Shown here: positions 1-11,509 of the stretch, in pieces
Layout: every line of letters begins with the position of its first letter
Numbering within the stretch: position 1 is the stretch's first letter
DNA from: Talinum fruticosum
Taxonomy: Eukaryota; Streptophyta; Magnoliopsida; Caryophyllales; Talinaceae
DNA length: 64,000 nt
NCBI GenBank assembly: GCA_021018815.1
Contig: JAITYX010000005.1
Span: forward strand, 10,586,001 to 10,650,000
Direction of reading: 5' to 3'
Made by a program: the position numbers and the translations under genes
The notes under the pieces: generated by a model
Databases searched by the model: none
What the model saw: the letters and a program-made list of their open reading frames with translations, nothing else
Told to the model about the DNA's origin: nothing

Positions 1-147
1 GACTAAATAACTTTTCATCAAACTGTTTTTGAAGCGAGACTTAGTGTATATTTTATGTTTTATGTGTGTCTTTATAAGAAAAAATAATTTAGGTCAAGTC
101 TTCAATTTCTTTGCACGGGGACGTCCAAAATCTAAGTGCGGGGAATT
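1..147 (+). other. 3' internal end of an old Ty3/gypsy-type element with polypurine tract
   Basis: No ORF is visible. Bases 131-147 contain a purine-rich run (AAGTGCGGGGAATTTG) directly before a TGTTAAG that looks like an LTR start. This order (internal end, PPT, TG) is typical of plant Ty3/gypsy elements of the Athila/Tat group. The body of the element lies outside the window. Confidence 0.4.
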
Positions 148-651
148 TGTTAAGTTCTATTATATACATATTTGTGGTTGTTATTTAGTTTATAATATAT
201 AGTTTATTTTATTTTATTTATCTTATTTAATTTACTTTTAGTTAATTGTCGAATAAAGTGGAGAAGAGAAGAAAAAAAGGCTAAAAAGTGGATTTTAATT
301 GCTGACGAGCATTCAAGATAATAAATGAAGTCGGTCCAAAAATAATGAGTTCTAAAATATTTATTTTATGACGATTTATTTTATGGAATCCCATTTACAA
401 GAGGATAATCAAGAAATAACCATAATTCTAATCCCTTTACAACTCCCCTACCTCCACATTGAAAAAGATACTACCTCTTTAATTAATCACGACCTTTCTT
501 CATGCAGCCCAAGGGGCTGCTCTCTTTCACGCTACTTCTCTCCTTCACCAACTTCATCACGTCACGTCTCTCCTCTCTCTCCACCTCTCACCGCATCCAC
601 CTCTCACCGCATCCACCTCCTTCCATCTTCCACTATCATCACCTTCATCAT

Positions 652-688
<37 letters not shown>

Positions 689-1183
689 TCTAGGCAACCC
701 TTTAATCATTACCCACCACCACCATCATCATCTATGTCCAGATTCTTCTTTCACCTTCATCTTTCCATCACTGCCTCCTATCCTCACCATTTGATCATCA
801 TCATCACCACTTCAGAAGGATTATATTGGTAGTATTGTTAGTTTTTGTAATTTTTATTGCAACACTATTTTTATTTTAGTTTGATATTAAAGATTTTTTT
901 AATTTAGTTGTGTGTTTTAGATTATATTATGTTTGAGTAGTTTCTTTTATTTAGTATAATCTACTTAAAACCATGTTAAATTATTTATTTTGAAACAAGT
1001 TTTAATCTTTAATGTCTTATTGATTCGATCCATAATTCTATGATAATTTGCTGTTAACGTTTATGCTTTTATGTTTAATTAATTACGAGTGAACGCTAAT
1101 TAGTTTCATATAAATTCATATGAAAGTTTAAAGGGTTTAAGTACGTAATCGATATGGTCTTTTAGACATAAATATTACCCTTT
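148..1183 (+). repeat. Left part of an AT-rich LTR-like sequence
   Basis: The stretch starts TGTTAAG right after a polypurine tract and is AT-rich, with a CT-rich patch at 430-830. ORFs here (for example 368-832) are low-complexity Ser/His/Pro strings read through simple repeats and are not credible genes. The sequence stops where the Tat LTR begins at 1184. It may continue at about 20396, beyond the Tat array, which would make the array an insertion into this LTR. That continuity is inference. Confidence 0.35.
657..685. repeat. (CT)n microsatellite
   Basis: An uninterrupted CT dinucleotide run of about 29 bases inside a wider pyrimidine-rich patch. It accounts for the Ser/Leu-rich ORFs that overlap it. 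Confidence 0.9.
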
Positions 1184-1890
1184 TGTAGACAATGAAAACG
1201 TGTCACTCTTATCTCCTTTATTTTTGTATTTTATTTAGTTAGTCCGTTAATAAAATCCCGAGTCCTATTTGCGGATCCGGATCACGATCGGAGTCCGATT
1301 GGCGTGACGGAAGCTCGATAAACCATAAAAAGCCTTTTAGCACCAAAAATCAGCTTTCTTTACTTTGTGTCGACCCACAAACCTATTTTCTTTCTGCCGG
1401 TCCAAGCCGGGTCAACGCTCCAGGTCAAAATGAGGCCGTGGCTGGGCATCATGCCTTGTTGCTCGCTAAACACAACGTTTCTTCTTGAGCATCCCAGCTT
1501 AACATGAAGCTCAACATGTCCGTACAATGTTGTGTAGGCTGGCACTACGCTTCAAGGCTTTACTGCCAAAGTGCTGCATTTTGCTTCAAGCGTCTAATCG
1601 GGACACGAAGCCAACTTCACCAAACGACACCATACAAGGCCGACGCCGCGCTTCAAGGCTATTTCTACTAAAGTGATGCATTTTGCTCCAGAGACAAGCT
1701 AAAACACGGAAGGACAGTTTTCAAGCGACATCGTTTTGAGGCCGACACCACACTTCTCGGCACCCTTCAGGAGATTCCCGGTCCAAAGCTGATTTTATCC
1801 GATTTTTCCAGATTTTCCGGCCAGTTTGGTTTTGCATTTTGGACGGGTGCTTAATTGTTTCTTAGGTCATTTTCTAACCAAATAATTTCT

Positions 1891-1900
1891 CTATAAATAG
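1891..1900 (+). promoter_or_regulatory. TATA box of Tat LTR1
   Basis: CTATAAATAG, about 707 bases into the LTR. The same motif sits at the equivalent place in LTR2 (9475) and LTR3 (19081), which supports it as the LTR promoter. Confidence 0.6.
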
Positions 1901-1989
1901 AGAACTTTACTCCTTACTTGGAGGAGGGCTATTCTTATGCCTTATGTTACCGCATTTTAACCTTAAAAGTCATAAAGTCGATACCCTAG

Positions 1990-3426
1990 TTATGGTTTTG
2001 AATTCAAGTCATTCTCTTTATGGTTTTGAATTCAAGTGATTCTCACATTTTAAGAAGCTCATCTTCAAGTTTTCATTACTTGTGTGACCTACTCGGAAAG
2101 CATCTCATGATTAAAACGCTTATCTTTGGGTTTTTGACCTACTCAGCTGCAACTCGGATAGTTGTCGTGCCTAAATAATTTCACATGCATAACTTATTAC
2201 GAGCTATGACTTACTTCATTCATTGGAAAATAATTACTACGATAATTCATCTTCTAAGTTAGACTTATTAAGCTGAAATGATTTATTTAGCAAATTTGAT
2301 TCAATGTGTCTATACAATTTTAATTCTTTATCCATCTAAAAATATACACAAAATGGAATTAGAAGCTATTGAATATTAAACTCAAAAAATTCCATTTATT
2401 TAGGTTTAAGGATAATTAAGTGCTTAATTATTTTGATTAATCTTTTATCCTTACCTAATATTGGACCATAGTATTTTTATACTTTGAGTACCATTTTGAT
2501 TTACTTTTTCAGGTTGATTAAAGTATTTTAATCTCATGTTGAAAAGCAAAAGCAACTAGCTTCTTACCGTTAAACACCAACATACGAGAAAAGTCATCAT
2601 GTTTCGAAAAGGCTCGGACATTGTGTCGGGGTTGTTTGTTTTCATTTACGGTAAACTTTAACTTTGAGTCTAACGGATGTTTACACCCCAGATTTCTATC
2701 ACAGCTAAAGGGTTAGACCACCTTTTGAGCCAAGGACCAAAGCAACGTTCATATCCACAACGACTCCTTTTACGAGGGACTCGGACTATCCATTACAACG
2801 GCTAGTGAAACTTTCCAATTCAGAATCAGTCACAATCTACCTCCCTAAGTATAATAGAAGCCATCGTACAAGGCTTCAAGATTGATGATGAGCTGCTAAA
2901 CATTATTCAAATCTTACTCTCTCAATCTTTTTAAGTTTTCAACTCTGTACTTAAGTTTCCTAAATTTATGAGTTGAAAAGAAGAAGTCTTGTAATCACTC
3001 TTACTTACTTTAATTCTTTGTAATATCCCTTGACTGAGTTGTTAGGGTTAACTAAGCTTAGTTATCCCTAGCTGTAAAGGGTATCTCAATTAGGAAGTAA
3101 TAGGACGAGATAAGAGAACTTCGTGCCTAGGAAAATGCGTATTGAATTGTCTACGGGAGCAATTCAGTAAGAGTTAGTCCTTGTATTTTGTAGTTTCAAA
3201 ATAATGGATTTGACTTGGTGTTTGGATTGACATTGATTGTGGTTTTACTGCCTTAGGAGGGTTTCCATGTATTTTTCTATGTTATGTCTTTTTGAGTTCA
3301 TTCTACACTCGGAACTATTTTTACGAGCTCATACTTTGCAAAAAATTTTCATATTACGCAAAATTTCCTTATCACCCTACTCACCCTCTTTCTAGGGTGA
3401 TTTAGACTCTCAAGAGCAAACCTTCA
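1990..3426 (+). mobile_element. SIRE-like LTR, 5'-truncated, inserted in Tat LTR1
   Basis: The sequence matches the SIRE-type LTRs elsewhere in the window: tactttgagtaccattttg near 2480, the block cccttgactgagtt near 3025, aggagggtttcca near 3256, and the terminal caccctctttctagggtga ending GAGCAAACCTTCA at 3426. Roughly the first 80 bases of the LTR are missing. Its start contains a 28-base direct repeat (tatggttttgaattcaag, twice, at 1991 and 2018). No internal region or partner LTR is present, so it is a remnant solo LTR of a diverged subfamily. Confidence 0.8.
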
Positions 3427-4502
3427 TTTAGGCTAAGAGCTACTTAATGCTATTCATTATTCTTATCTCTTGGTTCATTTGTAGCTAATCATCGCTCCAC
3501 CAAGCACTCTCGTTATTTCCTTACACTACTCTACATCTACAAAATTCACAAAAGCCTTCTTCGAGTCCTATTCACCCGCCGTCACAATTTCGAGATCCGG
3601 TTCGCGATCAAGATCAGCTGGTGGGACAACCCGAGGGCACTCAACTCCTTACGATCCTTAACAGTTTATTTAAATTTATGCTTTTTATCGCTTTACGTAT
3701 TGTGAATTCAAAGATGTAATCATTTTTAATTCCTCATCGCCCGCTATAATTTATTTTTTTATCGCTTTTCTTTTCACTTTCCTTTACTGCTGTCTTTATT
3801 GATTTCTTAGTTGCTTTATCGCTTTCTTCGCATGTTTGGTTAATTTAATTTTTGTATTCATATGCTTGTGTGCTTGTTTGAAACACATTAGTAGAGGTCT
3901 GTCTGTTGATGGACGAGAATGGAAGGGCTTATCTCTACATTTCCTACCTTCTCCCGAACTACGGATTCTCGGTTCTAGATCGATGGAGTCAATTTTAAAC
4001 CTCGTTCAAGCTTAGTTTCCGCATACTAAGATTGAAAGAGTCTATATTTATTTTTGTTAGTTTTTATTCTTAAAGCTGACTGACTAGTCTTCTTTTTTCC
4101 ATTTTGTTTCTCTAAGTTTGTATCTTGGCATTTCTAGTTTAAAAATGGACCAAACCAACTTGCATTCGACGAGTTAGAGCCATGGACCGAGACCGACCCT
4201 TTAGTCACGGCCCATGGATGACGCTAGCGACCGAGCGGTGCCAGCTCTTGCCGGTGCCGACCAATCACCGAGCAAGACTCTCGTCCCAAACCGTGTTTTT
4301 ACACCTTTTTGGCCCAAAAGCCTTATGACGAGAATGCAAACCATGTTTTTTTATTTTCTAAAATTATTAAATAGTATCTCAAGACTTGTAAAATTAATTT
4401 CTAAAATAATATTAATAAAATCGCCAATCACTATTATGCTTAAATTATTTCAAATTGAATTAACAAAAATTAAAAATCTTAATAACGGTACATCCCCATT
4501 TC

Positions 4503-5023
4503 AGTGGGCCCTCCTCTCTTCGACTTCTTTAACCTCGGATTCCTTTACGTAAACTTGTTTATCAATCCGAGCGTTTACTTCGCGAATTTGGAGTAGTGCG
4601 GTAGTGAAGACAACTTCATGGGGATCCAGCTCTCGAGCATTCGAGTGCCTTGCGACGTTTTGAGTCTATTTACGTTATCCACTCCGAATAATATGTAGAT
4701 ACCGTAGTGGTACGATCGTCAACAGGTTTCGGTAGCTTCGGCAGGTTTATCCAATATTCGAGCCATGACTTAACTCGCCTAGAACTACGAAAACTTTTGA
4801 ACAGTTCGAAGGTAGCGAGGCCGGACACGATCCACATAAGGGTTCGCTTCGCTCTCATCCTATTTGCCGCAATACACGGTAAGGGAAGTGGTAGGTACTA
4901 GTTTTTAGACCCAACAGGCGTACAAAAGGTTGTTGTCCGGTATGTGTCCTAAATTGGGACACTTTTTAGTGTTTAATGTACCATTCAATGGTACTACTAT
5001 GGTTTTAAGACAATCCTTCAACC
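4503..5023. other. Unassigned stretch inside Tat internal 1
   Basis: No recognisable protein, repeat or RNA. Short ORFs on both strands (4670-4858 minus, 4707-4901 plus) mirror one another and match no family I know. The expected Tat primer site, leader and gag are absent, so internal 1 has lost its 5' half. Confidence 0.35.
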
Positions 5024-5467
5024 GAAGCTGAGCGATCGGTTACCACATCCAATCGCCTCGGCGACAAAAGTGTGTCGCCGAATACAAGTCCACTCTTGCG
5101 GGAGCTTGAATCGGTTGTAGATGATCCATTAACGAAATCTACATACAATAGATGAAAAAATCATAAGAGTCTTACATGGTCGAATTCAACTTATTAACGA
5201 CCCAACAAGAGAAAAAATAAAATAAAAGAGAAGGAAATAAAATAAGAAGCTAAGCGATCGGTTACCACATCCAATCGCTTCTACTGACAAAAGTGTGTCG
5301 CCGGATACAAGTCCACTCTTGCAGGAGCTTGAATCGGTTGTAGATGATCCATTAACGAAATCTGCATACAATAGATAAAAAAATCATAAGAGTCTTACAC
5401 GGTCGAATTCAACTTATTAACAACCCAACAAGAGGAAAAATAAAATAAAAAGAGAAGGACAAAAAAT
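5024..5467. repeat. 222-bp tandem duplication
   Basis: Two adjacent copies (5024-5245 and 5246-5467) begin gaagctgagcgatcgg / gaagctaagcgatcgg. They run in parallel through atccaatcgc, gtccactcttgc, gtagatgatccattaacg and aagagtcttaca to agagaagga. They differ at scattered bases only. No coding function was recognised; it lies downstream of the antisense DUF7745-like gene. Confidence 0.9.
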
Positions 5468-5519
5468 CGAGACTTTAGGCGAAAAACCGGAGGCGTTTTT
5501 AGCTGGACATCACTGGACT

Positions 5520-6245
5520 ACCACCCCATGACCGGCGCCGCTGACCTTGTCTCACTATTTGGTCCCGATTATTATTTTTCTGCTCACCTGCAATAATAGG
5601 GGACTCCTAACAAAGTCTTCGTTCGGGTTGGCTTCAAGCCGGTTTAACCCTATAAGAGTTTCGGTGACTATCGGTGGGGTAAAAGGAACAGTAATCCTCC
5701 AGCTGCTCAACAACGCTCGGTAGTGCCGCGGGAGCCATATCCCTCGGCCTCCTACCATAAGAAAACCACTTATCGAGATAGGCAATGATAGCTCGATGTC
5801 TAGGATTGATAATGGACTACGATAATGAGTACTTCAAGCGGTAATGCTTCATCGGATTCATTAAGTCCACTGACCCCCAATAAGAATCCAACCTAGATTC
5901 CTATTGTTCGGCTTCGAAGGCGCATGTAGGTTTCGTGCATGTTGTCGGAGGATTTGGGCATGATAGTTTTGGTATGATGTTGGATGCCTAGAATAGTATC
6001 AAACTCTTCGGGGAGGGGACATAATTCCTTATACCCAAACCTCAAAATGTGGTAATGCGAATCCGAGTAGGCCACAACGACCCTTAGGAAAGTTCAATAG
6101 ACTTTCACTTGTCTAATCTTGAATAAGGTGTTCAATCTATATTGGGACAATCCTACCCTATCAACGTTTGACATCTCATGCATGGGGACAACTCTGTCAT
6201 GTAATTCATCTTTGAGAGTAGAAGGGAATAGAAGGCACTAAGGAT
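5520..6245 (-). pseudogene. Antisense gene relic resembling DUF7745 (PMD-like) protein
   Basis: It runs opposite to the Tat element that hosts it. The clearest piece is 6075-5893, encoding GYKELCPLPEEFDTILG. This resembles the conserved 'FG..ELCPT.EEF..ILG' stretch that I associate with plant DUF7745 proteins, which occur largely in transposons. A second open piece, 5785-5555, continues downstream in another frame (SISGFLMVGGRGIWLP). Between them are stops and frameshifts. A TATA-like box lies upstream at 6321-6333, and the leader is pyrimidine-rich as in plant promoters. The function of the family is unknown. The family assignment is from memory of the motif; a degenerate PMD domain is the alternative. 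Confidence 0.5.
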
Positions 6246-6320
6246 TTTTTTAGGATCTATTTTTATGAGGGAAAGCGAGAAGAAGGTTTGGAAGGATTGA
6301 TTTTCGGCATCCAACGAAGG

Positions 6321-6333
6321 TCCAATTTATAGC
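6321..6333 (-). promoter_or_regulatory. TATA-like box upstream of the antisense DUF7745-like relic
   Basis: On the minus strand the sequence reads GCTATAAATTGGA, followed by a pyrimidine-rich leader and then the ORF relic about 250 bases further. The spacing fits a promoter; no other evidence. Confidence 0.4.
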
Positions 6334-6744
6334 AGTTTTCGGACTCAAGAGTCCTACTGCACCATACCATTGTAGTCCGACAACGCCTCGGTTTCTGCAT
6401 GGTAGGTGCCGGCTAGGCCAGCCAGACCGGCCAATCCAAATTCTTTTGCCCCAAGCACTCCTTGGGCTATTATTTGTTTTCCCTGGCCCATTTTTGGTCA
6501 AGTTGTTTATTTTGGACTGTGCGCTTACAAATTCCCATTTTTCATTTTATTAATTTCTTTTGGGGGAATGGGGGTTAGTGCAATTTTTTTCGATTTGTCT
6601 TTGTAATTTTTCTTAAAATTTTTTTATCATATAATAAAAGAGAGCATTTTCAGAATTGAGTCTTTGTATTTCATCTCATTGCATAGAGTCAAAATTTTAC
6701 AAAACATTGAACATTAAAAACAAAAGGACCCTACAAGGGGTTAA

Positions 6745-8130
6745 CTAATCTTCGTCATGGGAAGCATCATCAAAGAGATAGTTGTTGAAGTCCTCCAAGA
6801 TGGATGTGGAAAACCGACTGTCTCCACCACCATATGAAGAGCTGACCCCATGATCCCAAGATTGAGAAGCTCCATGAGAAGGCCTACTATAAGACATCCG
6901 GTAGAAGTTAATCGGGTTCCCATGACGATCAAGTGCTTGAAGAGGCGGGATATCCATACGGTTTTCAGAAAAGCTAGGCCCGGCACCGGAAAAACTAGGC
7001 CCGGAGGAAGCTGGGCCCCGTTTCGAAGAGCTCCGATGATGTGCATGTCGTGAAGAGCGCTAAGAAGTACCTGCTCTAGCCGTACCACTAGAGAGAATTT
7101 GTTGACTAAATGGATGCGCCTGAGCTCCCGAGCCACCAAGGAAGCTTCACGATGAAGACGTTCTAGATCGACGCCTCTACAAAAATAAAGAAGCGAGTTA
7201 GCATTTCTACTAAAGGCTCAATAAAGTTAGCATTTACACTAACTAAGACTCACCCGGAAGGTTTGGAAAGTCTTCTCGGAGAATAAGTCCCGGATACCTC
7301 TAAAGGCGGATTGGAATCGACAGGACATGGTCCGAGATTGCTCCCGGTCATACTACGATGATTTAATGGTGTTAATAACTTTTAGCATGCAAGTAAAAGT
7401 AAAAAGCATAAAACTCTTACCCCTTGCCACTTTCTAGGGAGAGGATGCCCCATACATTCCTTTTCGGGAATTTCAAGAATCCTTATGTAGCGTGGGGATT
7501 CCCCGGGTTGAGAGACATCCACCTCGAGATTTGGAATATGAATATCTTCCGAGAGGAGTTACAAAAAGATGAAGTTAATTTTCACACAAGAAATTCAACT
7601 ACAAAAGGAGGAAAAGATGGAAACTCACCAATCGGATCATAATCCGTCCTAAATGGTGAGCATAAGAGGTGTACAAATTTAAGAAGCTGGGTATAAGGAT
7701 ACCCGATGGTCGTTCCTTTTGTTCCTTTCTTTACATGTTTCCATGAACTTTGGTATAGCACCGCTACTCTGAATAGAGCCTTTTTCAAGATAAAAATCCA
7801 ACAAGACTTTTAGTAGAAGTACTACTCTAAGTGAGCAAATAAAGAGGTTTAAGCCAACAAGCTTACTGATGGAGTAATGGCAAGCGAAGATATATGATTC
7901 TCGGCCTCTAACAAGAGATTATTTGGGCTCCATGCATCATGGGGCGCCATTCTTGCTCTAGGAAGTTGTCATGGACCAACTTCTTAGCCGGGTTCTTCCA
8001 GTTGGATGAGCCTTTCTTCTACACATGTTTAGAGAATTGAGTTTTGAAAATCAACTAGTTCTCTCAAAGAACAAAGCAAGAGCACAACAAGAGCAAAGCT
8101 AGAGAAAGCAAGAGAAGAGTAAGTGAAGTG
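6745..8130 (-). pseudogene. Antisense PMD-type gene relic, copy 1, with introns and C-terminal tail
   Basis: It is antisense to the Tat element, between its internal region and the PPT. Two introns can be inferred. One is 7866-7780 (87 bases; GTAAG donor, AG acceptor), conserved in position and length with copy 2 at 17575-17490. The other is 7253-7177 (GTGAGT donor, TTTTTGTAG acceptor). The exon after the first intron encodes GSIQSSGAIPKFMETCK, closely matching copy 2. The piece 7788-7582 has TIGYPYTQLLKF and ends at another GTGAGT donor. The last exon (7176-6745) is a Ser-, Arg- and Gly-rich tail ending LFDDASHDED, broken by one TAG. The PMD core seen in copy 2 is missing here. PMD proteins include the MAIN/MAIL silencing factors and many transposon-carried copies; this one is non-functional as it stands. 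Confidence 0.6.
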
Positions 8131-8780
8131 TGCAAAATGAACACACCAACTCCCCCTTTTTAGATCCATTCGGCCAAGGCATGCTAAACATACGAGAAAA
8201 AAGTCAAAAAAGCAAGATAAGACCAAAGAAGGAATGCGGCAACACGTCTGGGGCTAGCCACCGCCAAGGCTGGCCGACGCGGCCACGAGGTGTGGTGGCG
8301 TCCCATCGGTGGTAGCTTTGCAGCCCTAGCTAGTGGCCTAGCTTGAGGAGTCCCAGCGGGCGTGGCAAGTTGATGATTGGCACCATATACATGCAAGTGG
8401 AGCTCTTGGACCCACCATGTTAACTTTTGTAGATCAGATTTTTAGTCTGTTTTTGATTGAATTATTCGGGTAAAATACTGAAATTTTGTCAATATGATTA
8501 TCTACTAAAAAGCATGTTAGTACAGCAGATTATCAAGCCAAGCTTCGGATCAAAGAATGATCGAAGTTTCAGCATAAAAATTCACCAAACTTTAGGCTCT
8601 AATCAAGCCAAGCTTAGGATCCTCTTACTTGAACTTCGAACGCATGAATCACGATCAAGTCCGGGTTCGATAACAACTAATTTCGGATGCTATGTAAGAA
8701 CCAACATTTGAAACAATGCAGGAAAGCAAGATAAGTATCCTTTAGTGTCTACTTTGACCCTTCATCTTTCGGACTCGGTC

Positions 8781-8795
8781 AAAGTGGGGGCTAAC
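8781..8795 (+). other. Polypurine tract before Tat LTR2
   Basis: AAAGTGGGGGCTAAC lies immediately before TGTAGACACC. An identical tract stands before LTR3 at 18456-18470. This would be the plus-strand primer of the element ending in LTR2. Confidence 0.75.
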
Positions 8796-10757
8796 TGTAG
8801 ACACCTAAAACGTGTCATCCTCATTTCTTTTATTTTTCTAATTTATTTTGTGGGCCAAATGATGAAATTCGAGTCCTGTTTGAGGATTTGGATCATGAAT
8901 GATATTTGATTGGTGTGACGAAGCCGATAAACCACAAAGAACCCTTTAGCACCAAGTAAATAACCTTTTTGCCTTGGGTCGGTCCAAAAATCCCTTTTTT
9001 CGGACGATCCAAGCACTGGGTCAAATCTCAAGAGTCAACGAAAGTTCGGTGCTTGCATATAGGGAGATTTTTCATCACCGGCGTCCAACCTAGACACGGA
9101 GACTAAAGACATCAAAACGATGTCATGTCCGGCCCCGTGTTTCATGATAAAAGCATCAAAATGCTGCTTTTTGCTCCAAGACGAGTCCGCTCGACGCACG
9201 AAGCTTACTTCCTCAAAACAATTTTATGTTCGGTGCTTGCATACCAGGTTCCAGAGCATCAAAACGCTCCATTTTGCCTAAGAATCTCACTTCAACATGA
9301 AAGCAGTTGGAGGACTCAAAACGACATCTGTTATAGCCACGCCGCGAGCCCCGCGATCCGGTTCTATCATTTGATTTTCTGGCCTGGTTTTTGTGATTTT
9401 GCGGTCGATTCTTGCCCTGCTTTGGAGGGCTGATTGAATCCTAACCCTAGGTTATTTTGTGACCTAGCCTTTCCCTATAAATAGAGATCGTCATACTGTC
9501 ATTTCAACAACGGCTCATTTCTTAATATTATCTTGCTTGAAGCTGAACTAAGAGCTATTGAATGCCTTGCTAGTATTCCGATCTCTTGGTTCCTTTTCAG
9601 CCTACTTTTCATCATACTCCCCATATTTGATCCCTAATACTTAATTAGTTACATATTTCCTATTCACATCCACAAAAACTCACAAAAAGCCCTTCTCGAT
9701 TCACCACCATCGCATCAACAAATCCAGATCCGAGATCCAGATTAGCAAGCTGGGACATCTTGAGGGCATTAATTTGGCTTCGCGACAATTATTTATTTTA
9801 TGTTTCTTGCTTTTCGTATTGTGGAGAAAAACGTTGTATCGCTTTTAGTTCCTCCCTTCCCGATGTAACTTTTTAGTTTCTCTCTTTCGTTTCTTTTCGC
9901 TTTTCTTTTCTTTTCCTTATTACTTTCTTTATCGCTTTTCATATACTGCCTTTACCGCTTTCATTATCATGTTTTGGTTACTTTTAATTCCATATAGCAT
10001 GTTGTGTGCTTGTGTTATAATGTTATGCAAATTCACTACTCAAACTAGTGATGGCCGTCGTTTGACGGACGGAATGGAAAGGCTTATTCCTATGTTTGGT
10101 ACCCTCGCCCTGAAGCCGATTTTCGGTTATAGACCGATGGAGTCAATTTTAGCCTCTTTCAAGCTTAGTTTTGCCATACTAATATTAGAAGAGTATTTTT
10201 TTAATTTTTGTTAATTTTTATTCCTAAAAATCGACTAGCGACTCTTTCCTAAATTTGCCTCTCGGGTATTTCGATTGAAAATAAAAAAAAGGATGTTTCC
10301 GGATCTGCTAGCCAAGCTAGAGGCCGAGGTTGACCACCTCAGCCAAGACCCTTGGCCGGCTCCGCCGACCACTAGGCACTGGCCCTCGCCAGGTGCCAAG
10401 TGGTCGGTAAGTGTGGCTTGGATTCAAGCCGGTGTTTTCACACCAATTTGGCCCTAAAGCCTCATGACAGAATTAGTAAACCCTAATTTTCTTTACTTTT
10501 CGGTTAAAAAATAATATCCCCGGATCTCTGAAACTAATTTCTAAAACAAAATAATTAATAAAACTACCATTCGATTCTATTTAATTCATTTTAATTCAAC
10601 TTACAACGTTCGGAAATCCCAACAAGAGGTTTATCCCCATTTTCTAATATCGATCTTCAAAACCCTAAATCATTTCCATTCTCTCGAAAAGAACAGTTTT
10701 AAAACACGCCAATTCATGGGGAAGCTAGATTGGTCCAAGTTGGGGGCGGGCCGTAGT
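8796..10757 (+). mobile_element. Tat LTR2
   Basis: It starts TGTAGACACC and resembles LTR1 and LTR3 throughout. It is about 1.96 kb, like LTR3 (about 1.93 kb). It serves as 3' LTR for internal 1 and 5' LTR for internal 2. The 3' edge was placed by comparison with the minus-strand Tat LTR near 32134; the sequence after it (gtagttactacaaggtg) corresponds to the start of the leader there. The edge is uncertain by some tens of bases. Confidence 0.8.
9475..9484 (+). promoter_or_regulatory. TATA box of Tat LTR2
   Basis: CTATAAATAG, about 680 bases into the LTR, at the position shared by all three Tat LTRs. Confidence 0.6.
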
Positions 10758-11019
10758 TACTACAAGGTGCTAGTAAAATACAATAATTAATTTCCTTGAG
10801 TTAGTCCAATATGTGCGAGTTTTAGCCAAAAGTCAAAAATTGCCTTTATTTTTCTAGGTCGGTCCATTAATTGCATTTCCAAGTCAATTCAAAATTTCTC
10901 TTTTAGTCTAGGATTTTTAGCCATCGGTCGCCGGTTAGGCGTCGACCCCTTCGGTCGGGCGGTTCTGTCGAGGACCCTCATCTCCTTTCTCGGTCGGTTT
11001 GGTTTTTAACCATTTTTTT

Positions 11020-11353
11020 GCATCACATTTTGCATCTTAGCCAAAACAAATTCATTTCAATTAGATGAGTCCATCTTTGCATTCTATTTTGCATCTAAGC
11101 CAAAATAAATTCATCACAAATTAGGCGAGTCCATCTTTGCATTCCATTTTGCATCTTAGTCAAAATAAATTAATCTCAAATTAGGTGAGGTCCATTTTTT
11201 CATTTTAGATAAAATAAATTCATCTCAAATTAGGTGAGTCCATTTTTTTATTTTAGCCAAAATAAATTCTTCTCAAATTAGCTGAGTCCATTTTTGCATT
11301 TTAGCCAAAATAAAAATAATCTCAAAGTAGATGAGTCCATTTGTTCATTAGCC
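11020..11353 (+). repeat. Tandem repeats of about 55 bases in the Tat leader
   Basis: About six degenerate units share TTAGCCAAAATAAATT, CATCTCAAATTAGG and TGAGTCCAT. The same unit occurs in reverse orientation at 22430-22775 in another Tat copy, so it is an old feature of this family. Confidence 0.8.
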
Positions 11354-11509
11354 AAATAAAAATCATCCCAAGCTAAGTCATTAGCATCATTGCATTCTTC
11401 TTTAATAACTTTGCATCTCTTATTTACATCCAAATAAAAATCATCCCAAGCTAAGTCATTAGCATCATTGCATTCTTCTTTAATTGCTTTGCATCTCTTA
11501 TGTACATTC
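11354..11509 (+). repeat. 78-bp tandem duplication in the Tat leader
   Basis: Two nearly identical 78-base units (11354-11431, 11432-11509) begin aaataaaaatcatccc. They extend the neighbouring repeat array. The minus-strand ORF across them simply translates the duplication and is not a gene. Confidence 0.9.

Larger units (their letters stand above)
1184..4502 (+). mobile_element. Tat LTR1 (interrupted by a SIRE-like LTR)
   Basis: It starts TGTAGACA and aligns by eye with the LTRs at 8796 and 18471 over its whole length, apart from the insertion at 1990-3426. Shared landmarks are TATA at 1891, the phrase gaggagggctattc at 1921, the region resuming with ggctaagagct after 3426, and the AT-rich tail near 4330-4490. 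Similarity stops at about 4502 (catccccattt), so roughly the last 100 bases of the LTR and the primer site are missing. Confidence 0.75.

Noticed and set aside
368..832. 154-aa ORF
   Set aside because: Ser/His/Pro/Ile low-complexity product read through a CT-rich patch with a (CT)n run; another frame is open as well and no domain is visible.
4707..4901. Plus and minus ORFs as a possible small gene
   Set aside because: Both strands are open over the same bases, neither product resembles a known family, and the stretch lies inside a decayed retrotransposon.
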